Of a DNA stretch of 37,335 nt, positions 8,527 to 16,404 are shown piece by piece. Position numbers and translations under genes: made by a program. Positions within the stretch are counted from its first letter, which is position 1; the number at the start of each line of letters is the position of its first letter. The stretch lies in NCBI GenBank assembly GCA_016200585.1, contig JACQEN010000126.1:1-37335 (forward strand), written 5' to 3'. The notes below the pieces were generated by a model. That model did no database searches. It had not been told where the DNA came from and saw only the letters and a program-made list of their open reading frames with translations. The DNA is from Deltaproteobacteria bacterium. GTDB taxonomy: Bacteria; Desulfobacterota; Binatia; HRBIN30.

Positions 8527-8832
8527 ATGCTGCACGCTTTTATTTTGTTCCCCTATTACTTTTTCGGGGCGCTGACGATCTTGCTCCTTTCGATGATCGT
8601 CAGCCGCGTCCTGCGGCTCGGCGTGTCGATCAACGTCCTCGTGGGCATTGCAATCGCGGCTGGCATCCTGGGTTTGGCCATCCCTCTGGCAGCCGACGTC
8701 TTCGATCTGCACCAGCTCGGTGGCAAACCGATGCTCGTGCTCGCCGCGTCGACCTTCGTGCTGGCAGCCGTCGACGCCGTGCTGGCCAAAGTCCTGCCGT
8801 TAGCGCTCGATACGGAACTGAAAGAAATTTAG
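8527..8832 (+). CDS. Small integral membrane protein
   Basis: A 101-residue hydrophobic protein with an AGGAG site at 8517-8521 upstream of the ATG. Three membrane segments are visible (about residues 5-24, 34-56 and 68-92), separated by short loops; the C terminus ends LDTELKEI. I recognise no family. It is in the same direction as, and 98 bases after, the acyl-CoA dehydrogenase pair, and could be co-transcribed with it. It is followed by a hairpin-rich convergent intergenic region. Confidence 0.65.
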   Translation: MLHAFILFPYYFFGALTILLLSMIVSRVLRLGVSINVLVGIAIAAGILGLAIPLAADVFDLHQLGGKPMLVLAASTFVLAAVDAVLAKVLPLALDTELKEI

Positions 8833-8909
8833 GCCCGGCCAACAGCAGGCGCTTGTCAGGTTGAATACAAATCAACACGCTGGCGCACAATCACCTCTCC
8901 CCTTTTCCC

Positions 8910-8981
8910 CTCTCCGACGCGGAGAGCGGCCGGAGCAGACGCCAAATCAGCATCTTCAGGTGCCTTCCCGTGTCGGGAAGG
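8910..8981. repeat. Two intergenic hairpins between convergent genes
   Basis: CTCTCC (8910-8915) pairs with GGAGAG (8921-8926) around GACGC. CCTTCCCG (8963-8970) pairs with CGGGAAGG (8974-8981) around TGT. Neither is followed by a T-run on either strand, so they resemble dispersed intergenic palindromes more than intrinsic terminators, although they lie in the convergent gap (8833-9053) where transcripts from both sides must end. No gene is seen in this gap. Confidence 0.5.
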
Positions 8982-9053
8982 GAAGCAAAGGGTTAGGTCC
9001 CTTCGCACGACGTGCCTCATCGAACTGAGGTACTGCGGCCACCCGCGGACGCC

Positions 9054-10133
9054 TCAGCAACCGAGCAGGTCTGTGGCGACGGCTTCGAGGGCGACGCCCT
9101 CCGGCGTGTCGCGAATGCATAGGCTCTGCGCCCGTTCGGCGTGGTAGTGCAGCGGGTGCTCGACGACGTAGCCGGCGCCGCCGTGCAGATGATGCGCCGC
9201 CAGACTCAGGCGTTTGAAGGCCTGGCCGACGTACGCCGCCGCAATCGCCAGATCGCTCGCCTGCTCCGTGCCGCCGGCCAGGCGCGTGATCGCTTGCCAA
9301 CCGAGATGGCGGGCAGCGGTGAACGACGTCGCCATGTCGGCGATCTGATGCTGCACCGCCTGGAACACCGCCAGCTTTTGTCCGAACTGTTCGCGCTGCT
9401 TGACGTAGTCAACCGTCGCCGCCAGCACGGCATCCATCCCGCCGATCATTTCCGCCAGCCCGAGCACCGTTTGCTGTCGTCGGACGCGTTCCACGTCGCC
9501 GCTTGTGCCGACACGCCGGACGACCGGCGTCTTGGCGTAGCGAACGCGCGCCTGGCGGTCGCCGTCGAAGGTTCGCAGCGACTGCGCTTCACGATTCGCG
9601 GCTTCGATCAGGACAAACAGCGGCCCGTCTTTCCCGCGCACGAGCACCAGGTCCCACGTGGCGCGCGCGGCGTCGGCGACGTACCACTTCTCGCCGTCAA
9701 GCGTGTCTTCCTTGCGGCCACGCTTCACCGTCGTTTCGAAATGTCGCGGATCGCGTGCCCGTCGTTCGTCGACGGCCAGGGCCAGCGTGTCGCGACCGTT
9801 CGCCAACGCCGCCAACTCGGCAGCTTCAGGGTCGAGGGTGGCGAGGGCAACGCCCGAGCGAATGGCGTTGATGATCGGTCGCGGAATCAGACCACGACCG
9901 CACTCTTCGACAAGGCACGCCACTTCGACGAGCCCCAGCCCGCTGCCGCCGCTTGCCGTCGGCACGCCCAGCCCAAACCACCCAAGGTCGGCAACCAGAC
10001 GCCACAACGTTTCGTCGACTCCTGATTCCGATTTCGCCCACGCAGCAAGGCGCTCCGGCGTAACCTGCTCAACACAGAAACGTCGCGCCGCATCTTTGAG
10101 TTGCTGCTGTTCGTCGCTTGGGGCAAGTCTCAT
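9054..10133 (-). CDS. Acyl-CoA dehydrogenase, small-subunit type (second pair)
   Basis: This encodes about 359 residues starting MRLAPSDEQQQLKDAARRFC. A GTG at 10139 is also in frame, but the ATG at 10133 has AAGG at a 7-base spacing and is preferred. Landmarks are VPTASGGSGLGLVEVACLVEECG, REQFGQKLAVFQAVQHQIADMA and HHLHGGAGYVVEHPLHYHAERAQ. As with the small subunit at 7340-8428, the middle domain is divergent from the FAD signature. It lies 9 bases downstream of the large-subunit gene on the same strand, so the two are almost certainly co-transcribed and form a heteromer. The acyl substrate is unknown. Confidence 0.9.
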   Translation of the reverse strand: MRLAPSDEQQQLKDAARRFCVEQVTPERLAAWAKSESGVDETLWRLVADLGWFGLGVPTASGGSGLGLVEVACLVEECGRGLIPRPIINAIRSGVALATLDPEAAELAALANGRDTLALAVDERRARDPRHFETTVKRGRKEDTLDGEKWYVADAARATWDLVLVRGKDGPLFVLIEAANREAQSLRTFDGDRQARVRYAKTPVVRRVGTSGDVERVRRQQTVLGLAEMIGGMDAVLAATVDYVKQREQFGQKLAVFQAVQHQIADMATSFTAARHLGWQAITRLAGGTEQASDLAIAAAYVGQAFKRLSLAAHHLHGGAGYVVEHPLHYHAERAQSLCIRDTPEGVALEAVATDLLGC

Positions 10134-10142
10134 CTCCACACC

Positions 10143-11315
10143 TTACTTGCGCGGCAGCCCGTAGCCGAGCATGGCGATGATGTTGCGTTGGACCTCATTC
10201 GTGCCGCCGCCGAAGGCCAGCAAAGGAGCGGTACGATACAGCCACTGCAGACGACCGTGCATCGGCGCCGCCGGCTCGTCGGGATGGAGCTGCCCGGCGA
10301 GGCCGAGGATTTCGCTGCCGGCGTCGGCTACGCGCTGCGCCAGCTCGCTGACAAACACCTTGGCCATCGACGACTCGGCCGCCGGTACGCGGCCCTGGTC
10401 CAACGCCCAAGCCGTCTCCAGCCCCAGCATGCGCGCCGCTTCGATGTCGACCGCCAGACGCGCCAGGCGCTCGCGCACCCATGGCATTTGGCGCAGCGGC
10501 GTGCCGTCGACTTCCAGCTCGCGCACCAGCGCGATGAGCTCGCGGAAATAGCGCCGCGTCATCGCCACCGAACCGATGCTCAGACGTTCGAAGTTGAGCG
10601 CCATGGCGGCGTAGTAGAAACCCATGCCGCGTTCGCCGATCAAGAAATCGCGCGGCACACGCACGTTGTCGAGGAACATGGCGTTGGTGCGCAGTCCCGG
10701 CCACACGTAGATTCCCTGCACCGTCACGCCCGGAGCGTCCATCGGCACGATCATCATCGAGATGCCCTTGTGCTTGGGCGCGTCGGGTTCGGTGCGCACG
10801 GCGAGCCAGTTGTGCGTCGCGGTGTGCGCCATGGTGTTCCACATCTTCTGACCGTTGATCACCCAGGTGTCGCCGTCGAGCACCGCACGCGTGCGCAGCG
10901 CCGCCAGATCGGTGCCCGCCTCCGGCTCCGAATAACCCAGCGCGAAATCGACCTCAGCCGCTTTGATGCGCGGCAGCCACTCCTTCTTCTGCTCTTCGGT
11001 TCCGATACGCATGATGGTCGGCGCCACCGACGTCACCGTGAGCGGCAACATCGGCGCACCCGCGCCTTCGAGCTCGTCGACGAAGATCCACTGGTCGATC
11101 GCCGAACGGCCGAGGCCACCGTACTCCTTCGGCCACGGCAATCCCCACCAGCCGCGGTCGCGCAGCTGCAGAACGAACTGCCGTGCCAGCGGCCCCTGCC
11201 CTTCGTTGCCGGCTTCGCGCAACTCGTCGAGCAACTGCGGCGTCAGATGGTCACGGATGAATCCGCGCACCTCGTCGCGCCAGGCCACTTGTTCGAGACT
11301 GAAGTCGTATCTCAT
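10143..11315 (-). CDS. Acyl-CoA dehydrogenase, large-subunit type (second pair)
   Basis: This encodes 390 residues starting MRYDFSLEQVAWRDEVRGF. The frame is open to 11648, but the upstream part is low-complexity and overlaps the divergent FAD oxidase gene, whereas the ATG at 11315 gives the family N terminus. Motifs include LPWPKEYGGLG, YSEPEAGTDLAALRTRAV (FAD signature), INGQKMWNT and the C-terminal GGGTNEVQRNIIAMLGYGLPR. As in the plus-strand large subunit, Gly replaces the Glu that precedes GT in MCAD-like enzymes. It is the first gene of a two-gene minus-strand operon. Its large+small order matches the plus-strand pair, giving two related enzyme systems tail to tail within 5.3 kb. Confidence 0.9.
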   Translation of the reverse strand: MRYDFSLEQVAWRDEVRGFIRDHLTPQLLDELREAGNEGQGPLARQFVLQLRDRGWWGLPWPKEYGGLGRSAIDQWIFVDELEGAGAPMLPLTVTSVAPTIMRIGTEEQKKEWLPRIKAAEVDFALGYSEPEAGTDLAALRTRAVLDGDTWVINGQKMWNTMAHTATHNWLAVRTEPDAPKHKGISMMIVPMDAPGVTVQGIYVWPGLRTNAMFLDNVRVPRDFLIGERGMGFYYAAMALNFERLSIGSVAMTRRYFRELIALVRELEVDGTPLRQMPWVRERLARLAVDIEAARMLGLETAWALDQGRVPAAESSMAKVFVSELAQRVADAGSEILGLAGQLHPDEPAAPMHGRLQWLYRTAPLLAFGGGTNEVQRNIIAMLGYGLPRK

Positions 11316-11442
11316 GAGGCGCTCCGCTCTTCCGCTGTCAGCTTTACCGGTTTGAATCAAGAGCCGCGGGCCTTTGACAGCGAGTGAGAATTCGCGTGTA
11401 ACAGGCACGACAGTACGACAGTTGCACGGCGAGGGAGAGTAG

Positions 11443-13083
11443 ATGCGGCGGCGCAAATTCTGGGGCTGGGGCTGGGAAGACGGCGGTCTCAGCGGCGAGC
11501 AGCAAGAGCGTGTAGCGCAAGCGCTGGCGGCACGCTTCGAGCTCGGCAACGTTGCCATCGCCGCGCCGCCGCGCCTCGAGGAACTGACCTTGCCGGCGCC
11601 GCGCTGCCCCATCCCGGCAAACCTCGCCACCTTTTGCTCATCCGACACCTACGATCGTGCCGGCCATAGTTACGGCAAATCGTTCCGCGACGTCGTGCGC
11701 GCCTTCCGCCGCGATTTCAGCAACCCGCCCGACGTCGTCGCCTACCCGCGCACGGAAGCCGATCTCGTCGCCGTCCTCGCCTGGTGCAGCCGAGAGCGCC
11801 TGGCCGCGATTCCATACGGTGGCGGATCGAGCGTGGTCGGTGGCGTCGAGCCGCCGAGCCACGGGACCTATGCCGCCTGCGTATCCATCGACCTCGGCCG
11901 GCTTGATCGCGTTCTCGAAGTCGACAAACGCTCGCGCGCCGCGCGCATTCAAGGCGGCGCTTACGGTCCGGCAATCGAAGAGCAACTGCGGCCGCACGGT
12001 TACACGCTGCGACACTTCCCGCAGTCGTTCGAGTTCTCCACGCTCGGCGGCTGGATCGCGACGCGCTCCGGCGGACACTTCGCCACGCTCTACACGCACA
12101 TCGACGACTTTGTCGAATCGCTGCGCGTCGTCACGCCGAGCGGCACCGTCGAATCGCGGCGCCTACCCGGCTCGGGTGCGGGCCCCAGCCCGGACCGCTT
12201 GTTCATCGGCTCCGAAGGGGCGCTCGGCGTGATCACCGAAGCCTGGATGCGGCTGCAGGACCGTCCGACGTTCCGCAACGCTGCGTCGATCACCTTCAGC
12301 GATTTTGCCAGCGGCAGCGAAGCGGTTCGGGCGATTAGCCAGGCCGGGTTGTACCCGTCGAACTGCAGGCTGCTCGATCCGCTCGAGGCAATGACCTCGG
12401 GCGCCGGAACCGGCCAAGATGCGGTACTGGTGCTGGCGTTCGAGTCTGCCGACCACACGCTCGACGCCTGGATGTCGCGCGCCCTCGAGTGTTGCCGCGA
12501 TCACGGCGGCAATGTTCCCGCCGGCGCCGGCAAGACGCGCACCGACCAGGAAGCAAGTCGGGAGGGTCCGGCAGGCGCCTGGCGGCGAGCATTTCTCGAC
12601 GCACCGTACTTGCGCGACTTGCTGGTGGCGATGAACATCGTGAGCGAAACCTTCGAGACGGCGATCACCTGGGATCGCTTTGCCGACTTTCACGCCAACG
12701 TCATGACCACCGTACTCGATGCCGTCCAGCGCGTCTGCGGCCGGGGACAAGTGAGTTGCCGGTTCACGCACGTCTATCCGGATGGACCGGCGCCGTACTA
12801 TTCGATCCTTGCACCGGCACGGCCCAACAGCCAGATCGAGCAGTGGGGCGAGATCAAACGGGCCGCCGCCGATGCGGTGCTCGAACAGGGCGGGACGATC
12901 ACCCATCATCACGCCGTCGGACGCGACCATCGACCGTGGTACGATCGACAACGTCCGGACGGCTTCGCCAGAGCACTTGCCGCCGCAAAGCGCGAGCTCG
13001 ATCCGCGCTGGGTTCTCAACCCGGGTGTTCTGCTCGACGAACCCGGCGCTTCACCAGCAAACCCACAAACCAAGAAGGGATGA
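11443..13083 (+). CDS. Alkylglycerone-phosphate synthase-like FAD-binding oxidase
   Basis: A 546-residue flavoprotein of the vanillyl-alcohol-oxidase superfamily. A GGGAGAG site precedes the ATG. Motifs match alkyl-DHAP synthase: RRKFWGWG at the N terminus, the FAD pyrophosphate loop PYGGGSSVVGGV (about residues 126-137), HFPQSFEFSTLGGWIATRSGG, FIGSEGALGVITEAWMRL, RFTHVYPDGPAPYYS, THHHAVGRDHRPW (about 487-499, matching the active-site His cluster) and DPRWVLNPGVLL. The known family reaction replaces the acyl group of acyl-DHAP with a fatty alcohol to form the ether bond of ether lipids. A role in ether-lipid synthesis is therefore likely but inferred, since related bacterial oxidases can act on other substrates. 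It is followed after 3 bases by the DUF1232 gene and is divergent from an acyl-CoA dehydrogenase operon. Confidence 0.85.
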   Translation: MRRRKFWGWGWEDGGLSGEQQERVAQALAARFELGNVAIAAPPRLEELTLPAPRCPIPANLATFCSSDTYDRAGHSYGKSFRDVVRAFRRDFSNPPDVVAYPRTEADLVAVLAWCSRERLAAIPYGGGSSVVGGVEPPSHGTYAACVSIDLGRLDRVLEVDKRSRAARIQGGAYGPAIEEQLRPHGYTLRHFPQSFEFSTLGGWIATRSGGHFATLYTHIDDFVESLRVVTPSGTVESRRLPGSGAGPSPDRLFIGSEGALGVITEAWMRLQDRPTFRNAASITFSDFASGSEAVRAISQAGLYPSNCRLLDPLEAMTSGAGTGQDAVLVLAFESADHTLDAWMSRALECCRDHGGNVPAGAGKTRTDQEASREGPAGAWRRAFLDAPYLRDLLVAMNIVSETFETAITWDRFADFHANVMTTVLDAVQRVCGRGQVSCRFTHVYPDGPAPYYSILAPARPNSQIEQWGEIKRAAADAVLEQGGTITHHHAVGRDHRPWYDRQRPDGFARALAAAKRELDPRWVLNPGVLLDEPGASPANPQTKKG

Positions 13084-13086
13084 ACC

Positions 13087-13602
13087 ATGCCGTCGAAGAA
13101 GCCAGCGCGCAAAGCGAGCGCCAGCCCGTCGAAGCCTAAAGCCAAGCCGCAACCGGCAGCGCCAGCTGCCCCGCGCCAGACGGTCTTGGATCGTTCCGAC
13201 ATCCACCGCATCCTGTTCGATCTGGCGCATCAGGTCGCACCTGCCGACCTCGAAACGCTCATGGACAACGAAGCCATGCTGATCGAGCGGGCGCGCGGCC
13301 TGACCGATGCCAATCTCGCGCTGTTTCAGAAACAGCTGTCGCTGGCGATGGCGTGTGTGCGCGACCATGTCGACGGCGAATGTTCGCAGATCCCGTACTA
13401 CACCATCAGTCTCATCGGCGCCGCGCTCATGTACTTCGCCGACGAATTCGACGCCATCCCCGATTTCCTACCGGACATCGGCCATCTCGACGACGCGGTG
13501 GTGATGGCCATGGCGTGCGAGCTCGGAGCCGATGGCTTGCAGCGCTACTGCGACTTCAAAGACATCGATGCAACCGGCTTGTTGCCGCCGCGGCGCAACT
13601 AG
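13087..13602 (+). CDS. DUF1232 (YkvA-like) domain protein
   Basis: This encodes 171 residues. An N-terminal tail of about 30 residues is rich in Lys, Pro and Ala (low complexity, probably disordered). The rest is helical and contains ALMYFADEFDAIPDFLPDIG followed by HLDDAVVMAMA, the DUF1232 signature seen in YkvA-type proteins. The ATG has AAGGGA upstream and starts 3 bases after the stop of the FAD oxidase gene, so the two are translationally adjacent and co-transcribed. DUF1232 has no assigned biochemical activity; membrane association is often suggested, but there is no strong membrane segment here. Confidence 0.85.
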   Translation: MPSKKPARKASASPSKPKAKPQPAAPAAPRQTVLDRSDIHRILFDLAHQVAPADLETLMDNEAMLIERARGLTDANLALFQKQLSLAMACVRDHVDGECSQIPYYTISLIGAALMYFADEFDAIPDFLPDIGHLDDAVVMAMACELGADGLQRYCDFKDIDATGLLPPRRN

Positions 13603-13620
13603 TGTGACAAAGGCAATCAG

Positions 13621-13666
13621 GTCGACAGTCGGCAGTGGCGATTGTGCAAGATCCTGAACTGTCGAC
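13621..13666. repeat. Inverted repeat in convergent intergenic gap
   Basis: GTCGACAGT (13621-13629) is inverted as ACTGTCGAC (13658-13666) around a 28-base centre. It lies between the convergent DUF1232 and secreted Cys-rich protein genes and has no T-run. The downstream TCGACTCTCGACT resembles the TCGAC-rich spacer at 7288-7320, suggesting a shared intergenic element. Confidence 0.45.
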
Positions 13667-13694
13667 TCTCGACTAACCTGAGGTCACATCACCC

Positions 13695-14951
13695 CTACGG
13701 CAAGCTTCTCGCCTGGCAGGTCAGACGCAGCGTGGATCGTTTGACCTTCGGGTTGGGTGCGCTGCGGTCCTTGGTTTTCGTCCGCAGTATGAACCGTGCA
13801 CGCCGGCCGGAACTGAGGGTGTCGCTGGCAAAGACGGTGATTGTCGTCGGCGCGCTGCAAAGGTTGGTCTGGGCACTCGTCAACGGCGCTTGGTTGTCGA
13901 ACCCGACGCCGGGATTGTTCGGATCGAACAGGTGTGTCGCCGCCGCCGTCATCGCCGCCGTGTTCGTCGCGCTCTGCATGTCATAGACGGTCATGCCGGC
14001 GAACCCACCTCGCAATCGCAGCACACCGACTTCGCTGAGGCCGTTTGCCGAACAAGCCGACAGGTTCGGATCGGTGACGTTCAGACATATCGATACCTTG
14101 AATCCGCAGCGGCCGGGTGTCGCGTCGAAGTCGCAGGTGGGATCCCCGTCGAGACAGGTCTGGAGGTAGCTCGGCAGGCCGAACCGATCGGACTGGTTGG
14201 CAGGATTCTTCAGTGCGAACTCCAACTGGCAGCCCTTCTTGTCGTTGGCCGGATTCAGGCGGTTGCCGCGGACCAACAACCCGGCCGCAGCGTAGTTGCA
14301 ATGGAACAGCGCATCCGAAGGACAACCGAGCTCGGGGGTTCCGTCGGGCGCCGGGTTGCGGATGCCCGAGTACTGATTGCCGTCGTCACACTGCTCCCCC
14401 GCCTCGACGATTCCGTTGCCGCAGCAGTTCGGGATCACTTCGCTGAGGCACGAACCACTGCCGTCGCAAGCGTGCAAGCAGTTGTTGCCGAGCTCGACCG
14501 GCACCGGCGCGGGCGCGTTAGTAGCCGGACCGTAGCACGGCGTGTGCGCCGCTTCGTGGTTGGCAACACATGCACCGAAACCGTCACAGGTGTCCGGATG
14601 GGTGCACTCCGTATCGTCATGATTGCCGCACGCAGTGGTCGCCGGCTGGAAGAGATCCGCAGGACAGTCAGCACTGCTACCGGTGCAGGTTTCCGCCAGG
14701 TCGCATAGACCGCCCGAGTCTCGGCAAACTTCCCCCGATGAACGGAACTGGCAGGTCGACGTGCAACAGGTCGTGGTCGTACCATTTTGCGTCGTTCCCA
14801 GATCGCACTGCTCGCCCGGGTCGATGATACCGTCGCCGCACGTCGAGGATACGACAGCCGCATGCCACGTGCTCGTGTTGGTCGACGCCGCAGCGACACT
14901 CGCCGCGAGCGCGGTAGCCGCAAGCAGCGCGACGATAGACTTCTTCGCCAA
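13695..14951 (-). CDS. Secreted Cys-rich protein with CGDGxxxxGEQCD repeats
   Basis: This encodes about 418 residues. The start is taken as TTG at 14951, because AGGAG lies at an ideal 7-base spacing and the product then opens with a clean signal peptide (AKKSIVALLAATALAASVAAA); a TTG at 14987 would add 12 residues. After the signal peptide come Cys-rich modules: CGDGIIDPGEQCD, a segment with CCTSTCQF/CDLAETCTGSSADC, and CCGNGIVEAGEQCDDGN. These motifs match the cysteine-rich repeats (DUF4215 type) common in myxobacterial and deltaproteobacterial surface proteins. The last 200 residues form a different, unrecognised domain ending in a very basic tail. Likely cell surface or extracellular; function unknown. 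It is convergent with the DUF1232 gene. Confidence 0.8.
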   Translation of the reverse strand: MAKKSIVALLAATALAASVAAASTNTSTWHAAVVSSTCGDGIIDPGEQCDLGTTQNGTTTTCCTSTCQFRSSGEVCRDSGGLCDLAETCTGSSADCPADLFQPATTACGNHDDTECTHPDTCDGFGACVANHEAAHTPCYGPATNAPAPVPVELGNNCLHACDGSGSCLSEVIPNCCGNGIVEAGEQCDDGNQYSGIRNPAPDGTPELGCPSDALFHCNYAAAGLLVRGNRLNPANDKKGCQLEFALKNPANQSDRFGLPSYLQTCLDGDPTCDFDATPGRCGFKVSICLNVTDPNLSACSANGLSEVGVLRLRGGFAGMTVYDMQSATNTAAMTAAATHLFDPNNPGVGFDNQAPLTSAQTNLCSAPTTITVFASDTLSSGRRARFILRTKTKDRSAPNPKVKRSTLRLTCQARSLP

Positions 14952-15189
14952 CAGAGCACTCCTCAGGATCAATTTTTTCGGAGCCAAATCGACCTAACGG
15001 CGCTACCACACGCCATTTTCGTTTGTAAAGAACAATCGAGAGCGAGCCGGCAACTCAGCTTGTTGGCGCGGTCATCCGGCTGGACCAACCCCGGTTCCCC
15101 TCCCGACGCAAAAAGGGGACTGAGAGTCAGCCTTTTTTGCCGCGATCCGATCCCTCTGCTCAGGTCGCTCGCGCGTCGAGGTCGCCTGC

Positions 15190-16341
15190 CTAACGCTTCA
15201 TGAAAGAGATCAGGTTGTCGAGCTCATCGATGGCGACGCCATGCTGGCGGAAGCGCGCCACCAAGCGCTGCTGCGTATCCGCCGCCCAGGCCTCGTCCAA
15301 CACGTGCTCAATCCCATGTTTCCGGAACAAATGGCGGCTGCGCTCCGGAAACTGCAGACGATCGATCCGCACGACCTTGACGAACGGTGCCAGGCGGTCG
15401 GCAAACGCTTCCGGATTCATCGGCAACAGCGGCTGGATCACCACGGCCGTGAAGATACCCGCCTCGGCGAACGCTTGCAGCGCGGCGATGCGCTCGTCGA
15501 CCGGATCGGCGCCGGGCTCGATCATCTGCCGATAGCGGTCGTCGTCCGTGGGGATCGAATAGCCGACTCCGGCATGCGCAAAGCGCCGCAGGAGATCGAT
15601 ATCTTCCAGAGCGCGGGCGGCACGCGTCAACACGAACGGCACGAAGTCCGTACCCAGCATCGATTCGATACAGCTGCGCGTGACACGGTACTTGCGTTCG
15701 ACCGGTTGGTAGGGATCGGTGAGGATCGGGCTCATGCGCACGATGCCCGGTTTGTGATCGCGCAGCTCTCGCCGCAGCACTTCGGCGGCATTGACCTTGA
15801 CGTCGAGACGCCGCCCCCAAGGCATTTCCGCCAGCCCCTGCATTCCCCAGGAAAGGTCGGCGCGCTGCGCGACGTAACAGAATTCGCAACCGATCATGCA
15901 GCCGACGTAGGGGTTCAGGTAGTAGTGTCCCTCTCCTTCCTGAAAGAGGATTCGATCGACGAGAATCTCACGCACTTCCATCTGCCGCGACACCGCCGGC
16001 CGTTCGACCAACGGCAACAACTGTTCGCGATGGCGTACCATGCGCACGATCGCCGACACGAAACGCCGTTCGCGGTCGGTCAGATCGTTGGCGCGGTCGA
16101 AATTGATGCGCGCGCAGACGTTGAAGCGCGCGGTTCGCTCGTAGCAAGGCTGCTCGTCGTTGCGTGGTTCGAGCTCGATGAGAAGGACCCGCCCCCCGAG
16201 CTCGACAAACAAGGAGATACCCTGCTCGACGTCCCAGCTCAGGACTTTGACCCCACCGGCTCCAGAACGCGCTTGCAGTAGTGGCGCCAGCAGCTTCTCG
16301 ACATGCGTGTCGAGTAAACGCCGGACCGGCTCGAGCTTCAT
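15190..16341 (-). CDS. SPL-family radical SAM protein with N-terminal extension
   Basis: This encodes 383 residues. A CX3CX2C cluster (C148, C152, C155 in YVGCMIGCEFCYV) marks a radical SAM core that binds a 4Fe-4S cluster and cleaves S-adenosylmethionine. The following MSPILTDPYQPVERKYRVTR matches the spore-photoproduct-lyase-like/Rv2578c group (SPxTDPYqPxExxxxlTR). Family members often act on DNA or have no assigned role. The first 125 residues are an extra domain with hydrophobic beta strands (ISLFVELGGRVLLIELEPR) that I do not recognise, including Cys66 and Cys76. It is 63 bases downstream of the radical SAM-methyltransferase fusion gene on the same strand, so it is probably co-transcribed. 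Substrate unknown. Confidence 0.85.
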   Translation of the reverse strand: MKLEPVRRLLDTHVEKLLAPLLQARSGAGGVKVLSWDVEQGISLFVELGGRVLLIELEPRNDEQPCYERTARFNVCARINFDRANDLTDRERRFVSAIVRMVRHREQLLPLVERPAVSRQMEVREILVDRILFQEGEGHYYLNPYVGCMIGCEFCYVAQRADLSWGMQGLAEMPWGRRLDVKVNAAEVLRRELRDHKPGIVRMSPILTDPYQPVERKYRVTRSCIESMLGTDFVPFVLTRAARALEDIDLLRRFAHAGVGYSIPTDDDRYRQMIEPGADPVDERIAALQAFAEAGIFTAVVIQPLLPMNPEAFADRLAPFVKVVRIDRLQFPERSRHLFRKHGIEHVLDEAWAADTQQRLVARFRQHGVAIDELDNLISFMKR

Positions 16342-16404
16342 TGGCCGGGCTTATCCCTTCGACTGCAGCCGTTCAAGACACTTCCCGATTGCTCCATGAG
16401 GGTC

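Noticed and set aside
10101-11387. Plus-strand open frame of 428 codons opposite the second large acyl-CoA dehydrogenase
   Set aside because: Antisense shadow; the minus strand carries all family motifs.
11316-11648. Longer start for the large acyl-CoA dehydrogenase (to 11648)
   Set aside because: The extra N-terminal 111 residues are low-complexity and overlap the divergent FAD oxidase gene, while MRYDFSLEQ at 11315 is the normal family start.
15000-15189. Possible intrinsic terminator or small RNA in the gap after the SPL-like gene
   Set aside because: Only weak 4-5 bp pairings next to T or A runs were found; not strong enough to call.
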